NCBI GenBank assembly: GCA_003008705.1
Contig: PDUO01000037.1
Location: 242,467-306,466, forward strand
DNA: 64,000 nt
DNA from: Pezicula radicicola
Lineage: Eukaryota; Ascomycota; Leotiomycetes; Helotiales; Dermateaceae
Direction of reading: 5' to 3'
Within the stretch, counting starts at the first letter, position 1. Every line of letters starts with the position of its first letter. The translations under genes were made by a program, and so were the position numbers. This document shows, piece by piece, positions 33,447 through 47,280 of this stretch. Below the pieces are notes generated by a model, which saw only the letters and a program-made list of their open reading frames with translations, made no database searches and was not told where the DNA came from.

Positions 33447-33563
33447 TGTTGTATTTTATAATATAATTACGTACTATAATACCCTGTAGCTATAGTGATC
33501 TTTGGTGGTCGCTAAACCCCTATAACTATATTTACTACTTTCGTATATAACTCCGGCTATATT
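33447..33563 (+). repeat. Copia LTR 5' fragment
   Basis: The first ~117 bp of the LTR family (TGTTGTATTTTATAATATAA through CTCCGGCTATATT), directly followed by a full LTR in the same orientation, so the LTR start is tandemly duplicated here. Confidence 0.8.
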
Positions 33564-34268
33564 TGTTGTATTTTATAATATAATTACGTACTATAATGCC
33601 TTATAGCTATAGTGACCTTTAGTGGTCGCTAAACCCCTATAACTAAAAGTACTACTTTCGTATATAACTCTGGCTAGAGTAGTCACGTGACATTAGTTCG
33701 TGTATTATATACTTCCTAATTAGGAATAGTATATATTATAGGATGAACTAGCTAAATTGCATAGATAGGGAAGGAGAAAACTAAACTAGTAGTTTTCTAG
33801 TTATAAACTAGTTTCTAGTTCGGGAAGATTAAGTAGGAATAGCGAGGTCTAGTATTAGAGTAGACTAAATAAGGCAATTCGTACGAATTTACTATTAAGG
33901 TAATTCATACGATTATGCGCTTATAATACATGTTTTGTCTTATATAGTGTTTTGTTTTATCTTGTTTTATTTCATTAGTGTTTTATAAGCAAAGCAAAGC
34001 TTTCCTAACTTAGTAGTTTATACGACTTAGTCTATACTAAATGTAGTAGTCTATGCGACTAGCCTTTTGTATATAGATAGCCTTTCTTCCTTAGTAGATA
34101 GATAACTTCGAATTCAAGTCTTTAAGTTCCCTATATTATTGTCTTTGATCTGCCTATTACTCTGTTCGACGCTCCTCCTTATACCCTATATTTATAGTGT
34201 GCTTTAGGCTGTGCCTACCCTACCTACCTACCCTATTTCACCCTATACTTATAGCTTGTAACTTGACA
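33564..34268 (+). repeat. Full-length solo LTR of the copia family (705 bp)
   Basis: Begins TGTTGTATTTTATAA and ends CTTGTAACTTGACA, the TG...CA of an LTR. It keeps a CACGTGAC site and several CG dinucleotides, so it is one of the least mutated copies in the window. No internal sequence follows, so it is a solo LTR. Confidence 0.85.
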
Positions 34269-34275
34269 TTTATTA

Positions 34276-36112
34276 TATAATATAGTATACTAGAACCTTA
34301 TAATTATTAGGACCTTATAAATTTTTTCCTTACTCTACTACTTTAAAATATAATTAAACTACTATAATATAAAATATTAACTAGAATTATTTAGAATCTA
34401 ATAAACTAAATATATTTATAACCTCTTAATAAGTTTATATATTATAACTAGTTTTTCTATAAGTACTATAATATTATCTAATTAATTACCCCTTATTTTT
34501 TCTACCCTCTCTAGAATACTTATTATATTAAACCTACTCCTTTATATCCTTCTAGGATAATATATCCTATCTATCCTCTATAGTAAGTATATCTCTCTAA
34601 TATATATAAGTCTTTATAGCTCTATAGTATTTACTAAGTACTTTATTTACCTTATAAAGACTCTATACTTCGGCTATTAATAAAGTTACCTTATAAGCTA
34701 ATATCTCTATACCTTTTACTAATAAGGTTACTATCTTAAAAATAAGTATTAGTAAGCTTCCTTAATAATATATAATATAATTTTTAACTAGAGTTAATTA
34801 TAAAATAATATTAGTTAGGTTATAAGATATTTAAAAGACCTAAGAGTTAGTATCTATAGAGGGGGGTCTAGTAGGTATAGAAGTCTATAACTTAATATCT
34901 AGCTTTAAAATAATAACTTATATATTAAAAGGTACTAAACTAGCTCTACAGAAACTAGCCTTAGTATTTTAAGTTATTATTAACTAGTTATAAGTTATAT
35001 AGAATATTAGAAAGAATTTAACCTTAATAATATAGTTTATATAAGCCTTAATAAAAGTCTTAATTTAATAACTATATATATATTTTAAAATACTAAAATA
35101 CTTAATATTAAGTAACTAAGATAAATAAGATAAATAAGGAGATAGATAAAGAGTTATAATATTATAAGACTTATAATACTTCTAGAATACTACTAATTTA
35201 TAACTCTTATACCTATCTAGAACTAATATTTAATATAGTCCTTTTATATAACTATAAGTATACTTATTAAAGTATTCTAACTATTCTAAGTTTATTTTAT
35301 TATTAGTCTATCTATTACTAGTTAGTTTAATAACCTAGTTAGAAGGAAGACTACCCTTAGTATACTAACTAGTAAGGTGATTTTTCTCTTAAACTACTAA
35401 GAATAGAGGGATACTTAAACCCTCTCTATTAATATAGATAATTACTATAGTCTATTCCTAATTATCTAGCTAAATAACCTTACCTCTACTATATCGATCG
35501 GTGTATATAATAACTATTCTAGTATAGATAATACCTATTATAAAACTAGTCTTATTAAAGTTATAGAAATCATAGTCCTAGATCCTATATTTTACTTATA
35601 TATTCTTTATAAGTTGAAACTATACTCTAATAAGTTCGGGATCTTTGTAGAGGGCTCTTTAGAAGTTATAGATATAATTAAAAAATATTTTTAACTCTAG
35701 ACATCGTTATATAAATTATTATATCTAGTTCTTTCTAATATATTAACCTCTATATAACTCGAGTATATAATTTACTATATCTTTAATACTATATAGCTAG
35801 GGTATAAATCCTCTTATATCTAGATTAAGTATATATTAAATAATTACCTCCTCTTCTATCTTAATTAATTTATAATTTACTAGCCGGTGTTTACTAAGGG
35901 TAGTTCAACTAGCTATTTAATTAATTAGTATAGAATAAGGGACTCTATATAGTTTTATAGCTCTTATATAGTTTATTTATTTAGATAATTAAATAGCTTT
36001 AATAGCTAGGATAATTTAAGCTTCTTAGGTTTAGAATTCTATTCGGTAGTTAGATAAGGAAAAAGTTTATAAGGTCCTAATAATTATAAGGTCCTAGTGT
36101 ACTATATTATAA
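34276..36112 (-). mobile_element. Fot1/pogo-type DNA transposon, RIP-degraded
   Basis: Inverted ends of about 50 bp (left TATAATATAGTATACTAGAA, right complement TATAATATAGTACACTAGGA, then CCTTATAATTATTAGGACC) bracket ~1.84 kb, the usual Fot1 size, with TA at both borders. The minus strand gives a ghost transposase of the pogo/Tc5-like DDE family: YNFNKTSFIIGII (consensus YNFDETGF), a stretch ending EKNHLTSW, and LVLDRYKSYKL (consensus LLDGHGSH), with Trp codons as stops. It sits between the solo LTR and the second half of the minus-strand copia fragment. Confidence 0.82.
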
Positions 36113-36642
36113 CTTTAATCTAATATTTATTATAAGGACTATTAATAGCTTTATTATATATCTTAGAATCTTTAAATATAAAATTCTATAGCTTTTAAAT
36201 TATAATATCTTATATAGAGTTATAATCTTATATAACTTAGTAATTTAAATCTAGATTATAATTTAAATTATCTTTTTTAAACTCTAATATAGTATTATAA
36301 GCTAGTATATTATAAAAGTTATTAAAATTATTATTCCCTCTATTTAAATATATTAAATAGACTATTAAAGTCAGCCTATAAGGGAAGTTTCCTACTTTTC
36401 TAAAGCCTTTTATATATTAAGGCCCTATAAATTAATATTTAATTTCTTAAGTATAGAAATATACTTAGAATCTAGTTTATCTAGACTATAATTATCATCT
36501 ATAATAGATCTATTTATAGGTCTATTTAGCCTTATAGGGTCGGCCGCTAGTACTAGAGATGGTAGTAAAACTATAGACTAATTTATTTTTACTTAGTTCT
36601 AACTTTTTTCTTCTTCTTCTTCTGCTTTTATATTACTAGTAT
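36113..36642 (-). mobile_element. Ty1/copia pol fragment, minus strand, second part
   Basis: The reverse complement corresponds to the copia interior at about 47450-48002, including the poly-Glu tract (TTCTTCTTCTTC near 36608) and a GGGTCGGCCGC remnant near 36538. With 32605-33446 it forms one copia copy split at a single point. Confidence 0.78.
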
Positions 36643-37346
36643 TGTTGTATTTTATAATATAATTACGCACTATAATGCCCTATAGCTATAGTGGCCTTTA
36701 GTGGTCACTAAACCCCTATAACTATATTTACTACTTTCGTATATAACTCCGGCTATATTAGTCACGTGACATTGGTTTTTGTATTATATACTTCCTTATT
36801 AGGAATAGTATATATAAGACACTAAACTAGCTAAATTGAACGGATAGGGAAGGAGAAAACTAAACTAGTAGTTTTCTAGTTATAAACTAGTTTATAGTTC
36901 AGTTAGAAGGACTACTTATTTAAGTAGGAATAGCAAGGTCTAATTAAGTAGACTAAATAAGGTAATTCGTGCGAACTACCTATTAGGGTAGTTTATACAA
37001 TTATATACTTATAATATATATTTTATTTTATTTTATATCGTTTTATTTTATTAGTGTTTTATAAGTAAAGTAAAACCTTCCTAACTTAGTAGTTTATATA
37101 AATTAGTCTATACTAAATGTAGTAGTCTTTATAACTAGCCTTTTGTATATAGACAGCCTCTCTTTCTTAGTAGATAGATAACTTTGAATTTAAGTCTTTA
37201 GTTCTATATATTATTGTCTCCTATCTATTTATTATAACTCTGTTCGACGCACCTCCTACTACTCTATATTTATAGTATACTTTAGGCTGTGCCTACCCTA
37301 CCTACCTACCCTATTTCACCCTATACTTATAGCCTGTAACCTAATA
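36643..37346 (+). repeat. Copia-family LTR (704 bp)
   Basis: TGTTGTATTTTATAATATAA at the start and CCTGTAACCTAATA at the end, with all family landmarks between, including CACGTGAC. It abuts the minus-strand copia fragment on its left and a gag-like region on its right. Confidence 0.85.
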
Positions 37347-38220
37347 CTACTTAGAGAGTATAAAAGCCCTTCGGCCTAAGTCTCTATAACTAGACTCTAC
37401 TAGAAGGTAATAGTATTTAGCTTATAGCTATCTACTAATATATTATTTTTATATAATATATAGACTCTAGTAGCTATAACTATATAATTACACCACCTAT
37501 AGTAGGTATTATAGCCTTATTTATATATAAAGGTATCTATCCTTAAGCTTTAGTATATAAGTATAGCCTTATTCTTGACTAAGGAATATACTATTTTAAA
37601 GAGGTATATCTACTTTATAACTCTCTATTTAGTCTATATTATAGTGATTTTCTAAGTAATATAAGTACTATATAAAGCTTCCTTTATAAAGTATTAGTAT
37701 AAGTATTATTTATATATTTATATACTTAATTAGAATTACTATAAGAAAAGCTTTACTAGTACTTTATATTAATCTTATTTATATAGAAATTAATTACTAT
37801 ATTTATTTAATTATATAAAAGAATATTATATAAGTAAAAGTAGCTAGGAAGCTACTTAAATCCTACTATATCTTTAGTTAGGTCCTTCTATTAAGAGAAG
37901 GTAGTATAAAGGAAAATAAATCCTCTTATAAAGGTTATCTATTTTATAGATATAGGAATACTAAGTAATTAGTACTTATTAAAAGTCTATTACTACTAAA
38001 AATCCTTATTCTAAGGTTACTAGTTATTTAAAATACTAGTAAAAATCCTATTTATATTTATATAGGTTATTCTTATAATTATTAAAGAATAAAGAATAAT
38101 TATATAGTATAATATAATTTAGGACCTAAGGTTCTAGTTTTATTAAAAATAAACCTTTAGCTAGACTTAATATATAAGGTCTATACCTTTACTTAATATA
38201 AGTAGTAGAGGGTTTATATT
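37347..38220 (+). mobile_element. Copia internal region (gag side), RIP-degraded
   Basis: Downstream of an LTR and nearly the same as 45315-46200, which also follows an LTR (shared AGAGAGTATAAAAGCCCTT and ATTACACCACCTATAGTAGG). No open frame survives. The match to a second LTR-flanked copy is the main evidence that it belongs to the element. Confidence 0.7.
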
Positions 38221-38309
38221 TTAGAAGCTTAATTTTTAGAAGCTTAATTTTTAGAAGCTTAATTTTTAGAAGCTTAATTTTTAGAAGCTTAATTTTTAGA
38301 AGCTTAAAT
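38221..38309. repeat. 15-bp tandem repeat, six copies
   Basis: Six near-perfect units of TTAGAAGCTTAATTT at a strict 15-bp period, ending directly at the T16 run that marks the LINE tail. The sister copia copy near 46195 has a single diverged version at the same place, so the array arose at or after the LINE insertion. Confidence 0.9.
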
Positions 38310-38511
38310 TTTTTTTTTTTTTTTCCCTTTTAAAGTCCTATATTAGAGTCTAAGACTATATAGAACTACTAGGGCTTGTTAGGCCCTATATATCTATATA
38401 TAATAGGTATCTTTAATGTTTTCTAGTAGATATTATAGGTCTAGCCCTATTTATAATAAAGGAAAGTAGTCTAGATAGACTAATTATTTATTATTTCCTC
38501 CTCTTCCTCTA

Positions 38512-38542
<31 letters not shown>

Positions 38543-41500
38543 TTCTATCTCCCTAGCTATATACTACTTCCTAGTAGCTATTTTAGTCTAATTTAAGAAC
38601 TCTAGTATACTAGTGATCCCCTTTTTTATCCCTAATAGGGTCTCTAGTATTAGTCTAGACTTAGGGATCCCTAAGTCCTCTACTAGTTTATTTCTAGCTA
38701 TTAGTATATACTCCTATCTATAACTAAGTAGTAAGTAATTAGTATCTTCTATCTAGCTATAGCTATATTTATTATTAGAGGTGATTTAAAGTCTATATAG
38801 ATAGGATTTTATATAACTATACCCTAATTTAAGTTAAAATAGGGTACTAGCTAGTTCCTTCTTAGTTCTAGGAGGTAGAAATATCTATTTCTATATAGTC
38901 TAGCTATATAGCTTACTATAGGTACTTGGTTTTAGGCTCTCTAGTTACTCTCTATCCCTATCTTAGTTTAGTTTAGCTCCTAGTACCCTAAAACTAGTAG
39001 AGTTAGAGGTAGGGTACTTTATTATAGTAGCCTTAACTAGTTTATTAGTCTTTTTATTCCCTATTACCTCTTTATAGCCTAGGACCTAGGCTAGTATAGC
39101 CTTAGTACCTTTTTCTTATATTAGTTTAGTAGCCTTAATAACTCTAATCTATTATTCTTAGCCTAGGTTATCTAATAGGGTTAGTAGTCTATATAGACCG
39201 GCTTAGTTATTAGAGTAAATATAGTATTCTTATCCTCTAGAAACTACTATACTAGTATATTTAAGGGCCCTAGTAATACCCTCTAGTTCCCTATTATAGA
39301 CTAATTAGTTCTTGTCTATATTAGTCTTCTCTTTATATTTTATAGCTCCCCTAGGGTTGTAAGCTATAACCCCTATACTAATTCCTTAGTATTAGTTACC
39401 TACTAGGCTTAAAGTATTAGTATAAATATAGGCTACCTTAGGGCCTAGGTTTTAGAGTATAGAAAGGTATACTTTTACTTCCTCTTCCTTAGAGAGGCTA
39501 CTTATTATAATCTTATAAGGTATATCCTTATTCTAAGATATAAAATAGAAGACTCTAAGCCTCTCTAGACTAGTAGTATCTATATTATTTATATAGTTTT
39601 ATATCCTTTATAATTAAATATTACTAGTTATTAAGTTAAGGTTAGATTCTTAGTTTTTTAATAGTTATACCCTAATTAGGTAGTAGTTAAAGAGTTTTAA
39701 GACTCTTAGGGTATATTTTTATATAGTATAGTTTAGTCTAACCTTAGAGGGGGGGGTAAGGTAGCCTTTATTTCTATTACCTAAATAGGACTAGTATAAA
39801 ATACTCCTAATATCTTCTATAATACTAGGTTTTAGAGTCCTTATAAGGGTCTAACTAACCCTACTTATCCTTTCTACTAAATAAGGGAACTAAAGTTAAC
39901 TATACTAGTTATATAAGCTATATAAAGCTATCTAGTAGATATAGGACTAAGGCCTCTCTTTATATTAGTTAATCTTATTATTCTATAAAAGGCTTATCTA
40001 CCCTAAGAGACCCTAATATTATAGTACTCTTTAAAGGATAAATTAGGATTAAACTATATACCTAGTTACCTAACTAGAGCCTTTAGAGTTATAACTTCTT
40101 AGTTAGGAAGGGTAAGAGTAGCTTACTTAGTTACTTTAGTCTTTAAAAAGTATATTAGTTTAGTTTTAGCTAAGTTGAATTTAATAGCTTTAGCCTCTCT
40201 AAGTTAGTATAGTTCCTTAATAGCTCTTTCTAAGGTAGTTATATTCTTTTTATAATTATTAGAGAAGGTTATTAAGGAAATATTATCTATATAGGATAAG
40301 ACCTTTATATCTAGAGACTTATATAGGTCTCTAGTATATATAAGGAATAGTATAAGTAATATTAGACTACCCTATAGTATCCCTATAGTTATAAGGGAGA
40401 AGGCCTCTATATTATTATTAAAGGATAGTCTAAGTTATCTATTATTAAGGAATAAACTAATCTATACTATTAGAGAACTAGGGAGCCTTAGTTCCTTTAT
40501 AACTAGTTATAATAGGCTAAATAGTAGACAGTGTACTATGTCTAATAATATAGTATATTTAGCTACTAATCTCTAACCCCTTCTCCTAGAGGAGTTTTTC
40601 CCTTTTAATATATATAATAGGAACCCTTTATTAATCCTTCAGGTACTTATTAGGCCCTTTCTTAAGTATAAACCCCTGATCTCCTAAAGTAAAAGCAAAG
40701 ACCCCTTTGTTATATATTAAATACCTAGGCCTCTACCCTGGTTATAGCTCCTGTAGGTAACCTAATTTTTAGCCTATAACACTAGTAGTAGCTAGTTCTT
40801 CGAAATATAGTTAAAGGCTCTCTTAATATCTAGGAATAGGGTACTAGCTTTCTTTTTACTAGCCTTAACTACCTCTACTTTATTAGTTAGAATTAGGGTT
40901 ATATCTATAGTTAACTTCTTTAGTCTATCCTTTATTTATAAGGGGTAGAGTAGATTAGTAATCTTTACTAAGTAGCCTAGCCTTTAGGCTAGTATCCTTT
41001 TACTAACCTTACCTAAGTAATTAAATAGTACTATAACCCTATAAACCTTAGGGGTACTATAGTCTAGTTTCTCTAGCTTTTTTAGTATAACTCTAATAAC
41101 TTCTTTCTAGTATTTAGGGTAATAACTAAGGTTTAATAGGATAGAGTATAATCTAAAGAATACTATAGATATAGTATTATAGGCCCTAGTTACTAGTACT
41201 TAGGTAATTTAGTCTAGACCTAGTATTTTACCCTTAATCTTAGTAGAGTAGGTATTCTTTAGCTCTACTTTTAATAATTTAGGCTACTTCTAGTTTAGGC
41301 TAGCTTTATAGATATCCTATCTAGGTAGTAGGGTTATAGGAGGGGGAGAAAAGAGTATATCTCTAAAAGTATTATACTTATTAATAAAAGTCTTCTATAC
41401 CTCTAGACTATTAGGGTATATAATAGGTAGTATTTACTCTATTTAGAAGTCTTTAGTATAACTTATAGTCTTAAATATAGACTTAGGATCTTTCTTTTCT

Positions 41501-44500
41501 AAAAATAGATTCTAGTATTCCTTCTTAACTAACTTAATAACTTAAAAGTAGGTATTTTTAGTCTATAAATACTCTCTAAGGCTATTTAGGTCCCTATAGA
41601 TATACCTTTAAGCCTATAGTATAGTAGACCTTAGGGCCTTTAAATTAGAGTTCTACTATAGTTTAGGAGTAGGCCCTACCTTCCTAAATAGGATACTAGC
41701 TATAGCTACTATATTAATAAGCTTAGTAAACTCTTTTATAACCTTGTCTAGTACCCTAGTAATAGTTAGCTCCTTATCTTATATAATACTAACTTAGACT
41801 TTACTAGTTATACTAGTATTAGAGGTTAAGTTATAAAACTTAGTAGAATTAAGGTAGTTACCCCTAACTTAGAGTTATAATTAGGAGGTAAATAGGTCCT
41901 AGTTAGCTAGGGTAGTATTATATAGGCTAGGCCTAATTAGAAAGGTAATAGAAGATTCTTTATTACTAGTAATAATAAAAAGAAGCCTAAAGTAGTTAGA
42001 TCCTATATCCCTAACTACTTACTAGTCTATAATTACTAAACTTAGTAAATTAGTAGCTAGAGTAAGGTCTATAATACTCTCTTACTTTATATATAGTTTA
42101 TAGAAGGTCCCTAATCCTAGCTTATTTAAGAGGTTAAGACCCTTTTCTTCTATTTATAAGGCTAGTTTATTAACCCCTATAGATATAGGGGCTATAGGGT
42201 CCTACTATAGGTAGTAGATATAAAAGTCCTCTAGAACTATAGTATTTAACCCTATATTAGATCTATATAAGTACCTTTCTAGGGTATAAAGGTCTAAGTC
42301 TCCTAGGTCCTTTTTATTATAGATATTATAGATCTAGAAATTATACCTCCCCTCTATTATATCTAGGACTAAAAAGTTAGGGTCTTAAAGAGGGTTATTA
42401 ACTATAGTTATAACTATAGTAGGTTTATAGCCTTTAGAAATATAGACTAGGGTTTAGGGTTATAGTACTATACTTAGTAGTATTTAAGTAAAACCTAAGT
42501 ATAAAATAGACCTATTACTAGTAGAGTCCTCTATAGTTATAATATAAGACTCTTATACTAATATTAAGTCTACTTTTAGTTCTATAGTAGCTTAGAGGGT
42601 ACTCTCTATAGCTACTAAGGATCTATTTAGGTTTACTTATAGTACTTTAAGGGAACTACTAATTATAGGCTAGTATTAGAGTTCCTTCTCTTTATAGCTA
42701 GCCTAAACTTATAGGTTAAACTATCTATAGTATATAGTTCCTTATAATTAGTATAGTTAAGTACTAGGTAAGGGTACTTTAAGTCTTTTACCTTATAAAT
42801 AGGGTAATAGTATAGTCTAGTAGTATAGTTTTCTATATATAGTCTATATCTAGGGTTTTTTTTTTAGTATTACTCTAGATAGCTAAACCCTTAGTACTTA
42901 GAGTATTATATAGAGGGGGCTACTAAGTAATATTTCTCTACTCTTATACTAATACCCCTTATATAAAGCCTATTTTATATAGCTCTTTAGACTTTAACTT
43001 CTATAGTAAAGGCTATTATAATAGAGCCTATAAGTTAAGTTTCTCTCTTCTCTAAAGAGGTAAGCTAGTAGGGGTTACCTATAGACTTATAACCTTTATT
43101 AAAGGTAGTAATTTCCTCCCTAATAAGGCTAAGGCCTATAGGGGAATTAAAGTCTATAATAGGGATCCTATATAGTACTACCTTATACTAGGGTTTAACC
43201 TTTTAGGTAGTCTAAAATAGGGTAATATACTACTATATAGCTTGTTTTTCTTATAGGAAGCTAGTTATATAGGGCTTACTAGTTATAATAACTAGGTTAC
43301 CTAGTAGTAACTTAGTAATAGAGGCTACTACTAGTCCTTTAACTCCTTTAGCTATAAAAGCTATATTAATACTATTATATAAGTTTAGGGCTAAGAATTA
43401 TACTTAGGTAGTACCTTATAATTAAATAAGGACTAGTTAGTTTAAGACTTTACTAGTCTTAGGCTTTTAGGTAGCCTTAGTAGGTTTTCTTCCTATAATT
43501 ATCTATTCTCTAAAGGGGTCTTCTATATTTTAGGCTACTTTAGTAGCCTAGGTACCCTAGGAAGTAGTCTAGGTAGGTTAGGTTTAGGTAGGCTAGGCCT
43601 AGGGTAAGGGGTTCTATAGAGTCTATAGGGCCTATAGCTTTAGGGGGCCTTAGGCTTTCTAGTTTAGGCTCCGGGCTTAGTTTTTAATCTTTCTAGAGGC
43701 CTCTTCTAGGTTAGCTATTTAGGAGGTAATTATAGCTAAGGCCTTAGTAAAGGTACCCTTTTTAGTTAGCTCCTAAAATACCTCTAATAGGTTAAGTAAC
43801 TTACTTTATTTAGTTTAATTACTAGTTAGGGTATAAGCGTCTATAAGTAGGTCTCTAGAAGCTAGAATAGCTTCTCTTATACTATTATAGGTAGTATTAG
43901 GGCCTCTTTATTCCTTCTATAGCTGGTCTTAGGTTATTATAGAGGGTCTTTTCTATAGTAAGGGCCTAATGGAGCCTATAGCTCTAGGGGCCAGGGCCTA
44001 TAATCCTCTAGGGGCTAGGAAGCCTGTAGCTTTAGGGGCTAGGGAGCTATTTAGGCTAGGGGCTAGGGGGCTACTATTATAGGCTCTAGAGGCCTAGGAA
44101 TAGGTAGTTCTAGTAGCTAGGGAGCCTATAGCTCTAGGCTATTATAAGGGGTTAGGTTGGTTACTTAAGCGATTATATAGGGTAGAGGGGTTAGTTTAGT
44201 AGCCTATACTTATAGCCGAAGAGCCTAAGGCTATAGGGGCTTATAGGCCTAAGTACCTATTATTTCGGCCTAAGGTAAGGTAGTTAGGGCCTATAGAAAA
44301 AAGTTTTTCTAGTTTAGGGGCTCCTAGGGGGTTAGAAGAGAGGATTTCTTTAAATATAGAGCTCTGTAGGGCCTATGATTTAGTTATTTATTAGCTATTA
44401 GGGTAGGAACTAGCCCGGGGGGTTACTTATAAGCCCCCTGTATCTATAAGGTTAAGTTAGGGGGGGCTAGAGGGTATTCCCTCTTAAAAGGTGTCATCCT

Positions 44501-44524
44501 TACTACTACCTTGTATATAGGCCA
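38309..44524 (-). mobile_element. Tad-like LINE retrotransposon, RIP-degraded
   Basis: About 6.2 kb read on the minus strand, with a poly-A tail seen as T16 at 38309-38324. Reading through stops at Trp codons, the reverse transcriptase gives YIDNISLITFSNNYKKN (the FADD-type active-site block), KAIKFNLAKTKLIYF and NPNLSFKEYYNIRVS (about 40330-39980). An RNase H block follows (AYIYTNTLSLVG, NRELEGITRALKYT near 39440-39240), then a C-terminal KSYLYRL...NYLLLSYRW block. The 5' part (about 43500-44500) is richer in G/C and Pro/Ala codons, like the gag-like ORF1 of LINEs. The element is dead. Confidence 0.85.
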
Positions 44525-45229
44525 TGTTGTATTATATAATATAATTATATACTATAAATGCCCTATAGCTATAGTGACCCTTAGTGGTTATAAAAGCTCT
44601 ATAATTATATTTACTACTTTTGTATATAACTCTAGCTATATTAGTTATATAACCTTAGTTTCTATATTATATATTTCCTTATTAGGAATAGTATATATAA
44701 GACATTAAACTAGCTGAATTAAATAGATAGGGAAGGAGAAAACTAAACTAGTAGTTTTCTAGTTATAAACTAGTTTATAGTTTAGTAGGAAGGACTACTT
44801 GTTTAAGCAGGAATAGTAAGGTCTAATTAAGTAGACTAAATAAGGTAATTTATATAAACTATCTATTAGGGTAGTTTATACAATTATATACTTATAATAT
44901 ATATTTTATTTTATTTTATATTGTTTTATTTTATTAATGTTTTATAAGTAAAGTAAAGCTTTCCTAACTTAGTAGTTTATATAAATTAGTCTATACTAAA
45001 TGTAGTAGTCTTTATAACTAGCCTTTTATATATAGACAGCCTCTCTTTCTTAGTAGATAGATAACTTCGAATTTAAGTCTTTAGTTCTATATATTATTGT
45101 CTCCTATCTATCTATTATAACTCTGTTCGACGTACCTCCTACTACTCTATATTTATAGTATACTTTAGGCTATACCTACCCTACCTACCTACCCTATTTC
45201 ACCCTATACTTATAGCCTATAACCTGATA
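44525..45229 (+). repeat. Copia-family LTR (705 bp)
   Basis: TGTTGTATTATATAATATAA to CCTATAACCTGATA; same length as the copy at 33564. It may be the 5' LTR of a plus-strand element continuing to 50162, with another LTR nested inside. It abuts the 5' end of the LINE. Confidence 0.85.
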
Positions 45230-46566
45230 GGTTATAAGCCCGGAGTATTATTAATCGGTATTTTAGAGGTAATAATTATATATAGAGGCTATATTTAGTC
45301 TCTATAAGTATTCTCTATCCCCTATTCTTACTACTTAGAGAGTATAAAAGCCCTTTGGCCTAAGTCCCTGTAACTAGACTCTACTAAGTATAAAGGTAGT
45401 AGTAGTTAGTCTATTTATATAGCTATCTACTAGTATACTATTTTTATATAGTATATAGACTCTAGTAGCTATAACTATACGATTACACCACCTATAGTAG
45501 GTATTATAGCCTTATTTATATATAAAGGTATCTATCCTTAAGCTTTAGTATATAAGTATAGCCTTATTCTTGACTAAGGAATATACTATTGTAAAGAGGT
45601 GTATCTACTTTATAACTCTCTATTTAGTCTATATTATAGTGATTTCTAAACGTACAAGTACTATAAGAAGCCATCCTCGGAGAGGGTAGACTTGTATTAT
45701 TGTATATTATCTTCCTAGCTATATAGCTATATATAAGTAATATACTTAATTAGTACTTTATCTAGCTTATTAGTAAGAAGTATAAGAAACTATATTTTAA
45801 GCTAGTAGGCTATTTAAGGGAAACCTTTAGTAGTCTATAGGTACTAGTATTAGACTAGGCTATAGTTATAAATCCTCTTATAGAGGTTCTCTATTTTATT
45901 AGAGATTAAGGGAACATGAAATTACTAAGTCTTATATAAGACTAGTATTTACTACTTTTATAAGTAGTATAAAATCCTCTTATTTTAATATATACAAGAG
46001 GTTATTCTTATAATATAAAAATCCTATATATAAATATAGGTTATTTCTATTATATAGAAATAACAATATTTATATAGTATAATATAATTTAGGACCTAAA
46101 AGTTCTAGTTTATATATATATAAATAAACCTTTTAGCTAGACTTAATATATAGGGTCTATACCTTTACTTAATATAAGTAGTAGAGGGTTTATATTTTAG
46201 TAAGCTTAGTATATATAGCTTGATTTTTATTTTAGAGGCTTAATATAAGGCCTATATAGTACTATAATATATTTATAGTCTATATAAACTAAGTAAAATT
46301 ATATACCTTACTTAGTATTAAAACTAGAACTAAATCAAATTTAATAATTGATTAAATTTATAATCTTTTCTAAATAGCTAGATTAAAATAGTTTATAAAA
46401 CTAAAAAAAAAAATTAAACTAGATATTATAGCCTAGTTATTAGAGCTATAAACTTAGTTTTTATACTAAATTAGACCTTATATAGTATATTACTATAATT
46501 AGTACTATTTACTTAGTAAGTAAATTTATCTAGCTATAAAATAGCTTCTTCCTCTACTATTTCCTT
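45230..46566 (+). mobile_element. Copia internal region (gag side), second copy
   Basis: Begins just after the LTR with GGTTATAAGCCCGGAGTA, a possible decayed primer-binding area, and then parallels 37347-38220. Frames are closed throughout. It ends at the next LTR. Confidence 0.7.
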
Positions 46567-47280
46567 TGTTGTATTTTACAATATAATTGCGCACTATAAT
46601 ACCCTATAGCTATAGTAACCTTTAGTGGTCTACAGTTCACTGTAACTAAAAGTACTACTTTCGTATATAACTCCGGCTAGAGTAGTCACGTGATATTAGT
46701 TTATATATTATATACTTCCTTGTTAGGACTAGTGTATATTATAAGATGAACTAGCCGAATTAGATGGATAGGGAAGGAGATAATTAAACTAGTATTTTAT
46801 TAGTTTATAGTTTAGTTGGAAAGAGTACTAGTTTAGGTAGGAATAGCGAGGTCTAATTTTAAGTAGGCTATATAAGGTAATTCGTGCGAACTACCTAATA
46901 AGGTAATACATACAATTATACACTTATAATACATGTTTTGTCTTATATAGTGTTTTGTTTTGTTTTGTTTTACTTATTTGTTTTACTTACTTGTTTTATA
47001 TGCCTAGCAAAGATTTCCTTATATAGTAGTCTATACGACTAAGTCTATACTAAATGTAGTAGTCTATGCGACTAGCCTTTTGTATATAGATGCCTCTCTT
47101 TCTTTAGTAGATAGATAACTTCGAATTCAAGTCTTTAAGTTCCCTATAAACTATTGTCTTTGATTTGTCTATTATCCGTTCGACGCTATTACTACCCTAT
47201 ATTTATAGTAGGCTTTAGGCTGTGCCTACCTACTCTACCTTGCCTTCTTCCTACCTATATCTATAGCCTTTACTTCGATA
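46567..47280 (+). repeat. Copia-family LTR, divergent copy
   Basis: TGTTGTATTTTACAATATAATTGC at the start (first 20 bases diagnostic), ATTCGTGCGAACTACC in the middle and CTTTACTTCGATA at the end. It is less RIPed than its neighbours (keeps GTCACGTGA). It may be the 5' LTR of the pol-containing element to its right or a solo LTR nested in a larger copy. Confidence 0.82.

Noticed and set aside
38221..38309. CRISPR-like regular repeat array
   Set aside because: Period is 15 bp with no spacers; a simple tandem array in a eukaryotic repeat island.
44511..44708. 65-codon frame across the LTR start
   Set aside because: Lies within LTR sequence shared by several copies, where the frame is closed in the other copies.
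39000..46000. TTAGGG-like hexamers that might suggest telomeric repeats
   Set aside because: Scattered single copies in RIPed sequence, never in tandem.
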